A stretch of DNA of 64,000 nucleotides from Apostichopus japonicus (GCF_037975245.1 NC_092568.1:39938631-40002630); one strand, 5' to 3'. Counted from the stretch's first letter, positions 1 through 10,479 are shown. The notes: generated by a model from the sequence alone, not told the origin. A program made the numbers and translations.

Positions 1-590
1 CCTTCGCATCGGATTTTGGACGTTTTGTTATTAATAAAGACAGAATATAGATACTGTACCTATGCACTAATGGTTACGTAAAGTAGCCTACACGGTATAT
101 GTAATGAGTATACAGCAACAAAATTATTGTCCAATTCTGAAGCGGGAAGTTTGCCTTTGACTGGTACCCATAGTTAACAAAAGAAATTGTATTTGAACAA
201 TATCTTTTGTGTTCATTGAGCACTACAGACACGATAATGCTCACAGAAAATGGTAAGGGCTATTAGCCAATCGATTCACAGGAAATTTGGAAACCACCAT
301 TGACTATTTTTAGCATGAAAATTTCTGTAATGGATATTTTGTTAACTCTGTACTTGCGGTTGATTGTTATGATTTCGTCCCCGTTCTGGCGTAGTGACGA
401 ATGTGCAAAAAGTGAGGTTTGAGAAACGCGCTCTATATATTTTCACATTTTGACTTTAGTATATCGTAATTAAAAATGGACCTTTTGTACCGAAAGTTGT
501 CGATATATGAAATATAACAAATAGAACTTTGAGTTCTCATATTTGTTGCTGATCGAAAAATGTTTTACAAAGTAGTAATTTTAGTGTAAA
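1..590. other. Non-coding flank, no gene seen
   Basis: AT-rich sequence without a convincing reading frame. Positions 374-406 are a reverse-complement match, with a few mismatches, to 9153-9186 (core TTCGTCACTACGC read on the minus strand), so a short dispersed repeat is present. Nothing else is recognisable. Confidence 0.5.
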
Positions 591-835
591 CATATTCGTC
601 GTTATGTCATATATGGGGGTATAGTGGGCAAGGAGAGCCGGTTTGACAGTATAGAGTGTCCCCTGTACAAAGTGTCCGCGGGGAAACTCTCTACCATCAC
701 ATTTAGTCCGGTCGGACATTGATCTGCTGAAAAATTGTGTCCCCACCTCAAAGCAAATATAGTCCGGCCGGACAAAATGTCCTGGTACAAAATGTCCGCA
801 AATACTTCATAGTATATTTTGTCCCGCATAAAATT
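590..835. repeat. GTCCGG-rich palindromic repeat patch
   Basis: The stretch repeats words of the type GTCCGG..GGACA and AAAATGTCC at irregular spacing. The clearest is the perfect 12 bp palindrome GTCCGGCCGGAC near 762, with a degenerate copy (GTCCGGTCGGAC) near 707 and several lone TGTCC(G) words between. Short minus-strand frames here are built from these words and do not look like protein. It is probably a remnant of a palindromic minisatellite or of a mobile-element end; the family is not recognised. Confidence 0.4.
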
Positions 836-2600
836 TTGGCAATTCGACATTCAAAAGGCAACTAAGTTTATTATATCAATCATTAAAGCAGATGCATACA
901 TAGTTTGATGTTACAGGAAATAATTGAGACGTTGTGCGTTGCTCAAAAAGAAAAAAATAGAAGGGGGAAAAAAGAAAAAAAATTAACAAGTCAACGGGAT
1001 AGGGCATAGAAATGATAATTGCAGAGGTAAAAGATAACGAAATTAAAAGTTCAAACTTCATTGTAGCCGTATTTCCTCAACACACAGTGGGTAAGATTTT
1101 AAAATTAAAGTAACTGTACTTTATACGAGAGTTGCCTAGCCAATATGAAATTTCATCCGTGCATAAAGCTCATTATAGGACTGGAACTGAGGGTGTTTAT
1201 CAAGATATATCATAAACGAAATCGGCAATGTTGTATAAAAAACTCAGGCCCATACACATAATTTTGAGTGCAAGCAGGGGGGGGGGTTGGGCTGGGATGG
1301 TGAGTTATCGATTTGTGTCCTGGGAAGGGGTCTTGTTAAGTCCGTGACCTATCTGTGATGAGCTCCAAAATATTTTTGTTTGCTAATAACAACCCTGAGG
1401 AAGCTGGAAGACACTTCCCTGAGACACTTGACCTTGAAAATGTCATCACTACCCCAACCCTCTCCGTACGGGCCTTACATATGTTTCTTGACCTTCATTA
1501 CCACTTTATTGTTTCCATTTTTACACTTCCTTATTTTTCTCACTCAACCGCCGAGTTTTCTCTCAAAGAAGTGGAGGGGCCTTGCCCCCCCCCCCCCTTA
1601 AGCCCCGCTTCAGGCTCTACATCCCCATAAAAATGGCACGGTGTCATTTCCTAATAATAGCAATGCTTTTCGAAAAGGCAGCAATACTTGTATTCTATCA
1701 ACAATGTCAGCCACTACCCTCCTCCCCGAACGAACACCTCGTCTGTTTCATTTATCATCAATTTCCAGACAATACGTTCAGGTTGTTTGCAAACACGATA
1801 TTCTTTTCAAAGAGCTGCAAACATTAAAGAAATAAAATAGAAAAAAGGAAAGAATAAAACAAATACGACAGAGCAGGTTGCAATATGCTAATTTGTTTTT
1901 GTCTCATCATGTTTCTCACACTTTGAACACGTCAGTCTTACAGAGATAAGTTTGTTCAAAGGAAGTAAATGAAGTAAAAATCCGAACATGAAATTGGAAG
2001 ACAGTCACAAACATAATATTCTGAATCTGTATCAGCCTGGGCAAAGAGTTAAACAATGATTATACATAGGATAATTCATGAGGAAATTGAACTGGAATGA
2101 TGATTCTTTTTTGCAGCTCTGAAGCAACTTCAAGCAGGGAGGTGATACTTAATTAGAATAGGATACTACTGTCACTCTTCTTCAAACAATATGTACTTGA
2201 AACTCTCATAATCCACACGAAGAACATCCTCTTGGGAGTTGGTAAAGACCTCAATGAAAACTTGCAGAATTTTCCCTGTAAAATTTCTTCCTTGAACTCC
2301 TTTCCACACCAGGATAATCTTAAAACAGTAGTATTATCTATATAATGCTTTAATGTGCAACTTGATACCGCCAAAGTTTCTTGATTGTAAATTACAAATA
2401 AAATGGCTGATTCTCATGTATCCAACGGGTTTTTCGTTAAGACTTATACAGGAATCTATAACACGAATGAAAAGTTACAACATGAAGCAGACTATGGTCG
2501 GTAATATGTTCACTATGAGAACTCACAATGAGAACTTATCTTGAACAAAATTTCCAGAACAAAGAAACACGCCTTCACATTTGTTGTGTAATAAAGTAAT
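836..2600. other. Intergenic, poly-G/poly-C runs only
   Basis: No supported gene. There is an A-rich purine stretch near 945-985, a poly-G run near 1277-1286 and a poly-C run near 1586-1598 inside a GGGGCCTTGCCCC-like context. Poly-C tracts of this kind recur elsewhere in the window beside MITE-like sequences. Open frames across 1355-1835 and 2153-2544 show no recognisable domain. Confidence 0.45.
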
Positions 2601-2634
2601 GACCCGATAAAGAATTTCGAGCGTCAAATCGTCA

Positions 2635-3350
2635 AAGTACTGCAGACATGATTCGGCTGAGACGGACCTTTTTAGGGATTCGAAAACAGCTGGATCGTCT
2701 GCATGCCAGAGAAAAGGCGTATCTTTCTTGAAATATCTCTGAGCGGTGCAGCCTTTTCCGAGAATGAAGGAATATAAGCAGACAGGAAGTTCATTAACCC
2801 TAAGAACTTCTGTAAGTCTCCTTTGTCCTGTGGAGTAGGCATTGCCATTACATCCTCTTTCTGACTAGGATCTGGACGGATTCCTAAGTTTGAGTATGTT
2901 GATCCAAAGAAAATAATTTCATCGGTTTTGATCAGACTTTTGGCACTGTTGAACCCCAGACCCTCTTCGCGGGCAATGGTAAGAAGAGCGAGCAGGTTGG
3001 AGTCATGTTCCTCTTCTGTTAGACCAAACACAACAATATCGTAAGCAATCCCCACGTAGCCAGGCACTTGACTGATGATGTCATCCATTCGCTGCTGGAA
3101 GATGTCCTAACGTGTGGCCAATCCAAAGAGAAGCCTGCGAAAGCAGTATCTCCGGAATGGTGATCGGAAGGTTGTCATATCTTGTGAGTCTATAGCTAGG
3201 TGGACAGACCAATAACCTGCCTTTGCATCCAACTTTGAGAAATATTTTGCCTTGGCAAATGCTGGGTTAAGTTCTTCTAAAGTTGGAATTTTGTGTGGGT
3301 ACCGCTTCAGGTTTTGGTTGTGCCTCTTTGGGTCCAGACATAGTCTTAAA
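2635..3350 (-). pseudogene. Ty3/gypsy reverse transcriptase relic
   Basis: Reading on the minus strand, this is the reverse transcriptase core of a Ty3/gypsy-type LTR retrotransposon, which copies element RNA into DNA. Visible blocks in order are LRLCLDPKR, FSKLDAKAGYWSVHL, TTFRSPF, the polymerase loop, and the LQKFLGLMNFLSAYIPSFS segment before RNase H. It is dead. A TAG stop lies in frame at 3107-3109. The loop reads AYDIVVFG, so the first of the two catalytic aspartates is Tyr. A one-base frameshift near 2750 moves the following FLWHAD block into another frame. Homology stops near 3345 on the 5' side, where unrelated DNA with THAP and P2X7-like exons begins, and near 2635 on the 3' side. 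Gag/protease pieces of what is probably the same element lie at 7.6-8.3 kb in the same orientation. Confidence 0.9.
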
Positions 3351-3642
3351 GGAGAAATAAACTCTGGGTTTTTGACGTGTACATGCGGTAGGGAATATTT
3401 TTCTGATACCATTTATGAAATTACTAAGCAAAATATAGTTTCCCTGAATTTTACGCGAATTTCCCAATTATTTTTGTTACCCATTTGAACAACGGCCATT
3501 TTGTTAATTTGAGGATTGAGGGCGCTTCAAAAGTGACGTAGGCGAGCCACTTCGTAACTTCAAAACAATGAAGCTTTGCATACGAGTTATAGTCTATGCA
3601 CACTATGTTCGAGCATCTTGCTTAGCTTATTTCACCGGTTAA

Positions 3643-3767
3643 ATGCCCGAATGCCAAGCCTTTGGTTGTGTTAACCGAAGAGGGGAATAGGGAGCAGAAA
3701 AAGGAAAAAGATATTTCGTTATTCCAGATGGAATAAAATATCCGGAAAAGAGTGAACTTTCACTGAG
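3643..3767 (+). pseudogene. THAP zinc-finger first exon (interrupted)
   Basis: The frame from ATG 3643 begins MPECQAFGCVNRRG and continues after a TAG (3688-3690) with KGKRYFVIPDGIKYPEK and ELSLR. This is the start of a THAP domain, the C2CH DNA-binding finger shared by P-element transposases and host THAP proteins: N-terminal MP, C-X4-C, NRRG, an aromatic/basic strand and a proline before the core helix. The exon stops being THAP-like at 3767, right before a possible donor (CTGAG|GTGTACAG), in phase 2, which suits an intron before the missing Trp and C-X2-H half. The in-frame TAG makes it a probable pseudogene or an allele with one nonsense change. The upstream region holds a TGACGTAG word near 3535. 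No second exon was found. Confidence 0.6.
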
Positions 3768-3778
3768 GTGTACAGTAC

Positions 3779-4179
3779 CTGTTCGTCATGTTCTCAGCAG
3801 CCGTAGGAATAGGATCCTTCTTTTTGTACCTCAAGAAATTTACAAAACAGAGTTCTAAATTAACTGGGTGCAAAAATATCTGGGATAATTCAGGTCTGTT
3901 GGTCAGACATTCTCCTGCGTTCAACAAAGCTTTTTCCGCGAACAATCTATGGCAACATACCCTCCCCCTTGTCGCTTTCCAATGGCGAACAGAGTGCACA
4001 CAGACACCATTCTTCGCAGTGGCTCGCGGAACCGCTTTTCGTATCAGCAACGGAATTCGACCCAACATCACCAACAGTCGCGGACTGATTCTTTGCACAA
4101 ACTCCTCCTCTCCATGTCTCAGTTCTTCCTCTGAATATTCTGGTTCGAAAAGATACGATTCCAATCCAAAGGCTTCCAT
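3779..4179 (-). pseudogene. P2X7-like cysteine-rich domain exon
   Basis: The minus-strand frame from ATG 4179 starts MEAFGLESYLFEPEYSEEEL and later has VCCHRLFAEKALLNAGECLT, NRPELSQIFLHPVNLELC and FLRYKKK. This order (acidic FEPEYSEEEL head, Cys cluster, CC, ECLTxxPEL, aromatic end) resembles the zinc-binding intracellular domain of P2X7 that is common as stand-alone proteins in invertebrates. In the middle (about 4005-3955) the expected W-C-x-C-x-x-C cluster is found in another frame (WCLCALC), so two compensating indels are likely although the frame stays open. The domain ends at 3779 next to a good donor (AACAG|GTACTG), phase 2. Function unknown; possibly DNA- or metal-binding. Confidence 0.5.
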
Positions 4180-4385
4180 TTTCTTTTTTGAAGATATTTG
4201 CTCGACAGTAAATTGGAGTGCAATGATGGACGTAAGTAACGATATCGCTAGGACTGAGTATGCGGTGAAAGCAATCTAAACACGTTAAAAATCAAATCCT
4301 TGAAAAGATCTCAAAATTTATATTTCCACTGATACTCGTTACAATAATAAATTTCACACACTTTTTAAGCATTTTTGCAGATCAA

Positions 4386-5066
4386 TATAAAATATGTCCC
4401 AAATGCCCATTATCGTAGCATTGACCCAGATTAAATATGCAAGGTACCACTCAAAACCGGTTTGGAATGTTCGAGTTGATCTTACAGACTATGGAAATCA
4501 TCATGCCAGACAAATTTTCTGCTACAAAGTGCCCGCCAGACGCCCCAAAAGGGCCCCTAAAAATGCATCTGATCAAACGACCGAGGTACCACTTGAAACC
4601 AATGTCAACTTAATGCATGAATGCCACAAAGTACTGAATGGCCCATGCCAGACAAATTTTCTGCTGCTAAGGGCCCGCCAGACGCCCCCAAATATGGCCC
4701 AAATGCCCATTATCGTAGCATTGACCCAGATTAAATATGCAAGGTACCACTCAAAACCGGTTTGGAATGTTCGGGTTGATCTTACAGAGTATGGAAATCA
4801 TCATGCCAGACAATTTTCTGCTACAAAGGGGCCAACAGACACACTAAAAAAAAGGGCCCCCAAATGGGCTATGATCAATCATAGTTGGTACCACACAAAA
4901 CCAATATCAAATGCAAAGGTACTTTCCACAGAGTAAAGAACTGCCAATGCAAGACAAATTTTCTTCTGCATAGGTCCCACCAGATAGAAAGAATAGGTGG
5001 CCCAAATGTGGCCCTATATATGGGTCTAAAGAATTGGATATATGTGCCTTGTAACATGACATTTGA
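4386..5066 (+). repeat. Left arm of the foldback element
   Basis: Four GGTACC-centred sub-repeats of 142-158 bp. Each carries variants of GGTACCAC..AAACC, a CCAGACAAATTTTCTGCT word and a GGGCCC-rich tail. The long plus-strand reading frame across 4394-4936 reflects the sub-repeat length and has no recognisable domain. The same frame appears on the minus strand of the right arm, so it should not be read as two genes. Confidence 0.75.
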
Positions 5067-5239
5067 AGCTCATGATTATATTATTTCCAGCATAAATTGG
5101 AGTTACTGTACACAAGACCAGTGTTTTAAGACCAGTGTTTTATCTTATTTAGCTATTCGCTGCTCTAAGCAAAATAAAGATAACACTTTCACCTAAGCCT
5201 CTAAATATTTTGGGATTTGCTGGTCTGGGCAAAAATTAC

Positions 5240-5498
5240 AATTCCCCACATTATAATTCTAACACTCTGAGGAAGAGTCTTGCCTGGCTTGGATCCACAG
5301 AACTACGGATGGAAGAGCAAGAATGGGTGCTACAGCCCTGACTAGTTTGAGGGACCGGCTCTCCCAGATCATCTATTCCAAGAGGGGGAACTGAGCGAAG
5401 ACTTTCAAAGTAGCCGACCAGACGTGGCTTCCGAGTTTGATGCCGATGATTCAAGTACTGAACCATCTTGGAGTGATGACTCCGACAATGAGACATAG
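5240..5498 (+). pseudogene. Acidic C-terminal ORF remnant inside foldback centre
   Basis: After an in-frame TAG near 5340, an open frame runs to TAG at about 5496-5498. It encodes about 50 residues rich in Asp, Glu and Ser, ending EPSWSDDSDNET. The acidic, serine-rich finish looks like the tail of a real protein rather than random sequence, and it lies in the unique centre of the foldback element, where a transposase gene would be expected. No catalytic motif is visible and no family is recognised. A possible polyadenylation signal (AATAAA) occurs near 6551. Confidence 0.3.
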
Positions 5499-5499
5499 A

Positions 5500-6780
5500 T
5501 TTGAGCTTCCATTTGTCTTTTTAGCATCAAGTTAATGGGAATACTTAATTTTCATAAACTTACTAATTATTCTTTTGAGATCTGTCTGAATGGCAAATGC
5601 AGTGTCTTATTACAATGCACACACTCCAGTGTTTATTCACTGTCAAGAGACATGAATTTTCAGTTCTTATACTTCGAAGCAATACCTAACATGTGTCATG
5701 TTCAGAGTAATCACATAGTGATCTTTTGTTACTATCTTTGCCAATTATGATTTTAGTACATTTTAAACTAGCAAGATGACTTTCTTGAAAGGTAAAAGAT
5801 TCCTTCATAGATGAAAACAAAAACCCTCATCTAGCATTCATATTTCTGAAAAATGGATGCCACATCTATTTGTTGGACTTGTTACAAGCTATTCGAATTG
5901 AATTAGTGTAATGATGGAAGTTCTAAAAGACCAAGATGGAGTAATATAGGCCAATTACTCATTTTATATTTTGTATCAAGGAATGGAGTCATACGTGGTG
6001 ATATCAGTATCTGTTTGTTCAATCTCAGCATTTTAAGTCCTTTAAAGAGTGTACCTAGCATAAAGGTACATATACATTTCTATTCTTCAATTATGTATCT
6101 TTAAAAACCATATTGGACAGTTTCAACCCAAACCTTTATCGTTAAGTACACGTTATAAAGTATTTGCACCATTGTTTGATTTTTGTTTCTTTGTCTGAGC
6201 TTAAGAAACAAAACAATCTCTTTTGTTCGACTACATGTATGTCTTAAGATGACATTTAAGCGTTCTTTCTCAAGATTTTAAACTTTGTAGATTTACAATG
6301 CTAACGTAAACACAGTGTGTTAAGATGCAAAATGATTTTGGGTTTCTTATTTACAATACATAAACTGATTTTAATCTGGTCCAGTGTTTCCAGCGAAACA
6401 AAGTAACTGCTAAGTTAAACACTGCTCACGATACAAAGTACTGACTGGATAAAAGGAAAAAGAATGGATAAAAGGAAAAAGAATGGATTTGAGAATGCAT
6501 TATAACTGTCAGGATCTCCCTCAAAGAGTTCGCGTCATTTTAGTTTTGCTCAATAAAATGTTCAGTAATTGATACACCTACTAGTATACTAATCTCATTT
6601 TTCCATTGGCCTATGTAGCGGGAAGGAATTTGAATAATTCAGGATGTTCTTGATTGTTATAGATTGGTTTCTTGTGGTATCTTAACTATTTAAACTGCAT
6701 AATTGTTTTTACATGTGGTGGGCCCTTTGCAGAAGAAAATTTGTATTGCATTGGCATTTCTTTACTCTGTGGACTGTTAC
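5500..6780. other. Unique centre of the foldback element, no clear gene
   Basis: AT-rich single-copy DNA between the two arms. It contains a short direct duplication (GGATAAAAGGAAAAAGAAT, near 6449-6485) and no convincing reading frame on either strand. If the element was once autonomous, its coding capacity here has decayed. Confidence 0.4.
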
Positions 6781-6781
6781 G

Positions 6782-7590
6782 AATGTCATGTCACAAGGCA
6801 CATATAGTGTGCATCAATATACAATTAATTAGGCCCATATAGGGCCGCATTGGGCCACCTATTCTTTCTATCTGGTGGGACCTATGCAGAAGAAAATTTG
6901 TCTTGCATTGGCAGTTCTTTACTCTGTGGAAAGTACCTTTGCATTTGATATTGGTTTTGTGTGGTACCAACTATGATTGATCATAGCCCATTTGGGGTCC
7001 CTTTTTTTAGTGTGTCTGTTGGCCCCTTTGTAGCAGAAAATTTGTCTGGCGTGATGATTTCCATAGTCTGTAAGATCAACCCGAACATTCCAAACCGGTT
7101 TTGAGTGGTACCTTGCATATTTAATCTGGGTCAATGCTACGATAATGAGCATTTGGGCCATATTTGGGGGCGTCTGGCGGGCCCTTAGCAGCAGAAAATT
7201 TGTCTGGCATGGGCCATTCAGTACTTTGTGGCATTCGTGCATTAAGTTGACATTGGTTTCAAGTGGTACCTCGGTCGTTTGATCAGATGCATTTTTAGGG
7301 GCCCTTTTGGGGCGTCTGGCGGGCCCTTTGCAGCAGAAAATTTGTCTGGCATGGGCCATTCAGTACTTTGTGGCATTCGTGCATTAAGTTGACTTTGGTT
7401 TCAAGTGGTACCTCGTTCGTTTGATCAGATGCATTTTTGGGCCCCCTTTAACCGGCCCCAGGGGCCACATGCAGCAGAGGGACCACGGCAGACATCCACT
7501 TTTGGATATACTGGGTTTTTCCACAAATGTTCCAATACTCAGATATTGGTACCTCGTTCGTTGATCAAAGTGCACTGGGCTACCGGGCTA
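6782..7590 (-). repeat. Right arm of the foldback element
   Basis: Reverse-complement partner of 4386-5066, with one further sub-repeat at its outer side (GGTACC cores at 7407 and 7548) and an extra half-repeat at the inner side (6715-6785). The outer boundary falls near 7580-7600, where gypsy protease homology stops abruptly. Confidence 0.75.
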
Positions 7591-8322
7591 ATAGTGGCAA
7601 TTCTGCTACTGCAGGCCCAGGAACATCTACCACGTAGATAGTGTGCTTCAACCAGGGGGATCCGTTGTAACGACATGTTATGAATATGGATCCGAGACAT
7701 GGTATCTCAGAACCATCGTAGGCAGAAAGCTTGACATTGTCTGGCTTTACATGTGACCTCCACTGGGTGTCGCCGTACACCTGTTTGATTGTTCGCAGAG
7801 GTAAAGCATTACCGTTGAACCTGTGTCAATTTTAAGTTTAAGGTGGTGTCGCCCTCTTAGGCTGGGGCACATAGCATCAAGTGTGGTAAACGCCTCAGCT
7901 CTTTGGTAATGGCTTATAGCATCCAGGCACATACCAGATACTACAACAGAGTTAAATTCCTTTCCAAAGGATTGATCATCGCTATCATAGGTTTCTTCTG
8001 GTGCAGACTGTTCATCTTGTTCACTGACCTCATGATACTGTGTGGACTTTCTACCACGGTAAATTCTGCGCGTATCATTGTATGCTGGGCATTGTTTTGG
8101 CGGATGGGAAAGCCCACATTTTCTGGTGGGAACAACCAAATTAATTGAAGCCCCAGAATCTAGGTTTTGCAGACATTGTTTACCCGGTATTATGGCTTCG
8201 TACTTCTTCACCTCAGTGGGGACTTTGTTAAGTTCATAACCTTTAGGTTTGTCTAGCAGATCTCGTTGTAATGCCTTGCATTTGGCAGAAGCTATAACTA
8301 ACTCAATGACTCTCTCTGACAA
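7591..8322 (-). pseudogene. Ty3/gypsy gag end and protease relic
   Basis: Minus-strand remnant of the gag-protease region of a Ty3/gypsy element. The order is a gag C-terminal segment (SERVIELVIASAK, LQRDLLDKPKGY, KYEAI), a nucleocapsid knuckle (CGLSHPPKQCPAY, in which the first Cys of the C-X2-C pair is Thr), an acidic linker, then the aspartic protease start LKLKIDTGS with the catalytic Asp-Thr-Gly. A single-base frameshift near 7804 moves the following protease part (YGDTQWRSHV, VVDVPGPAVAELP) into another frame. Homology ends near 7591 at the foldback element. The gag N-terminus is missing: only ~400 bp separate this frame from the primer-binding site. The copy cannot be active. It is most likely the 5' part of the element whose RT lies at 2635-3350. 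Confidence 0.85.
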
Positions 8323-8368
8323 TTACTCTCAATGACTCTGTCATCTCAATGACTCTCTCTGACAAACT
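8300..8368. repeat. Short tandem duplication at gag break
   Basis: The phrase CTCAATGACTCTCTCTGACA occurs twice, with a partial third copy (CTCAATGACTCTGTCAT) between. It marks the internal deletion junction of the retroelement between leader and gag. Confidence 0.6.
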
Positions 8369-8716
8369 GGTAGATTAAGCTAGATTTTACTGTCCAGTGG
8401 AGCACCGTATTACGCACCGTGAGCATGCGCACTACAAAGGCACATTGTAACGTAAATTAGTTCGTAACCTGTTCGCAACGATGTACAGTGAAAAGTGTAG
8501 TGGTGAGTTTCTCCGTTACTGTGCTGTTGTAGATATAGACAGATGCACAAAGTTCGCGTAGTGTGTGTAGCCTATGCCAAGCCTACACACGATAACTGAG
8601 CAGTTGCGAAGACTTCGTGAAACGAGGTGAAAATTTGTCCATTTCCACAAATGTTCGGCTAACTTTGCTCCAGTTTCTGTCCTGGTAGGGTGGGTCGATA
8701 CATGGATGGGTGATCT

Positions 8717-8734
8717 ATCCCACCGCTGCCACCA
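8717..8734 (-). other. Retroelement primer-binding site, tRNA-Leu type
   Basis: On the minus strand the 18 bases TGGTGGCAGCGGTGGGAT start with TGG directly after a CA dinucleotide. They are complementary to the 3' end of animal tRNA-Leu of the type ending ATCCCACCGCTGCCA plus CCA. This is where reverse transcription of an LTR retroelement is primed, and it fixes the inner end of the 5' LTR at 8735. The tRNA match is from memory of the tRNA-Leu acceptor and T-arm sequence. Confidence 0.7.
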
Positions 8735-8870
8735 TGAAGTGATAGTACATGGAGAATATCGGTTGATTCGTAACAGAGTTTATTACAATGAATTTTTTTA
8801 CAAGAACATGGTGATTGTACAGATGAATCGACTTCTGCAAGTAGCACCTACATAACTCATATCACAACAG
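8735..8870 (-). mobile_element. 5' LTR (inner part) of the gypsy relic
   Basis: The DNA adjoining the primer-binding site ends in CA on the minus strand and holds an AATAAA polyadenylation signal (8779-8784, minus strand) about 45 bp from that end, as expected for the R-U5 part of an LTR. The outer LTR boundary cannot be placed because no second LTR remains in the window; the upper limit given is nominal. Confidence 0.45.
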
Positions 8871-9700
8871 TTAGTTGGTTCTCAAATCAGTATGACATAG
8901 TTGTTAAGTTCGGCTTGTTCCAAATGGTCATATTCGTCGTTATCCAAAAACGCATGGATCTTAGACACATTATGTTACTGAGTGGTTATAATGACGAAAG
9001 TATTCGTCAGTATGTAAAACGAGAGTGGGCATTAGGTGGACATTCGTCAAAAACCAGTTAGAAAAACCTACATAGTAGAACTTCTAACCAGGCTCAATCG
9101 ATTCTTCACCTTGGAAATAGGTAAGAACAATATTTAACTAAAATTCGCCAAAAGTGCACATTCGCCACTACGCGAAAACGGGAACGAATTATTTGTTTTA
9201 AAACAAATACAATCATCTGTTCAAAGGAATAGAATTTTGGTTCTTTGGAGAAGAAGTTGTGTTCTTTTGAAAAGAAAGAAAGATATTCATTCCAAAAATT
9301 GTAATGTTTTTCATAGGCCTAGCTGTGAGTGTGTGTACTTGGGGTTTGTTTCCCCCAAAATGTTTGCAGGACGGTTTTGAGTCCCTGGCTAAAAGATTGC
9401 GTCTCAGATTCAGAATCCTACATTCGTAACCCACTGCCATAAATATATCTATTTCTCAGTTTAAAACTGAATCATTCTTCCTATTTTACCTATCTTAATA
9501 TTGTTTGGACAAATATTTATCTTTGAACCATTTATATTCTTCTTCTCGAAATGGCGACGAGTTTGCCTAGACTTCTCGATCACATCAGTATCTCAATCAT
9601 TGCTATGATCAAAGATCTATGTGTATATTTTTTTTAACAAACTGCAGATTTGTGTTTTTCTCAACATCTTCTCTACGACCAGGGCGTTAGTCACGCCCAC
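8871..9700. other. No gene seen
   Basis: May contain the rest of the LTR. 9153-9186 is the inverted partner of 374-406. Words of the type ATTCGTC(A/G) recur near 8932, 9000 and 9044. The open frame on the minus strand at 9213-9440 is unremarkable. Confidence 0.35.
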
Positions 9701-9713
9701 CCAAACCCAAAGA

Positions 9714-9792
9714 ACCTGTATAGAAATTAATGAATAATTTATAATGGTGATCTCTCATCCTATCGACGGCTGAGGGCTATCAAGTGAGTGAC
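9714..9792 (+). repeat. Copy 1 of an ~80 bp direct repeat
   Basis: Starts ACCTGTATAGAAATTA and ends in a well-kept block, TCGACGGCTGAGGGCT then TCAAGTGAGTG. A second copy lies at 10480-10560 in the same orientation, 766 bp away. The 3' block is better conserved than the middle. Family not recognised. Confidence 0.65.
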
Positions 9793-10479
9793 CTAACTAA
9801 AGTATCAAATATATCCAAAATAATGGGTTCAATACCAACTACAATATGAGACACATCTACAATGATCATTAAGGCTAAATATAAATGAAATATGTTACCA
9901 GTAAATATCATACGTAATGAAGCTCACATCTAGCCGACGTGGCAGTCAATGATGTAAACCATGCAGTAAGCCTCAGTCAGGTGCGAATTCCCTAAATCCA
10001 TTAAATAGCATGTTCCTAATAGACACCTAAATGCATAAAAACCATATGCACCCTATTTAATAATACTCCCAGATACACAACATAGGTACCACCAAACAGT
10101 AGCAAAACTAAAGTTTAGGGTCAACCTCTGAAAAGAACTATCACCAAAGAAACTAAAGAACATATATCATTATCAGCTAATAAGGTTTCCACAAACAGAT
10201 AACTTCTAATTTACATGTAGCATATACGCTTACTGTAATCTATAGTACAGAAATAATTGGAACCGATAAATAACATTGACTATATGTCATCATCGATGAA
10301 ACACCGTAGTTATGAAATTACACAATGGATTGTGTAAAGTATAGCTGTCTATGGTATGACTTTAGCTATGCACACTAAGCACATTGAAGCATGTCTGTGT
10401 GCTTGAGGCCATCACAGAGTTATTGAACATTATTCAACTAAGAAGCTATATACTTCTGGCAAATACAAAGTAATTCGTA

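Larger units (their letters stand above)
4386..7590. mobile_element. Foldback-type element with long mirrored arms
   Basis: Two long, nearly identical arms in opposite orientation (4386-5066 and 6782-7590) flank a ~1.7 kb single-copy centre. Each arm is a row of sub-repeats marked by a GGTACC core. Left cores lie at 4443, 4585, 4743 and 4887, and right cores at 6963, 7107, 7265, 7407 and 7548. Spacings of 142/158/144 bp on the left are mirrored as 144/158/142(/141) on the right. Long inverted repeats made of tandem sub-repeats are typical of Foldback/Galileo-like or some Mutator-like DNA transposons; which of these applies is not decidable here. The element lies between the protease and RT remnants of the gypsy copy, so it or its neighbours probably inserted there. 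The left arm starts in mid-unit and is about one unit shorter, so that end seems truncated. Confidence 0.75.

Noticed and set aside
4394-7359. Apparently homologous proteins of 180 and 146 residues on opposite strands.
   Set aside because: They are the two arms of one inverted repeat, built from GGTACC sub-repeats whose lengths allow an open frame; no domain is recognisable.
7903-8148. Plus-strand frame with a hydrophobic stretch, resembling a small membrane protein.
   Set aside because: It is the antisense shadow of the retroelement gag/nucleocapsid frame on the minus strand.
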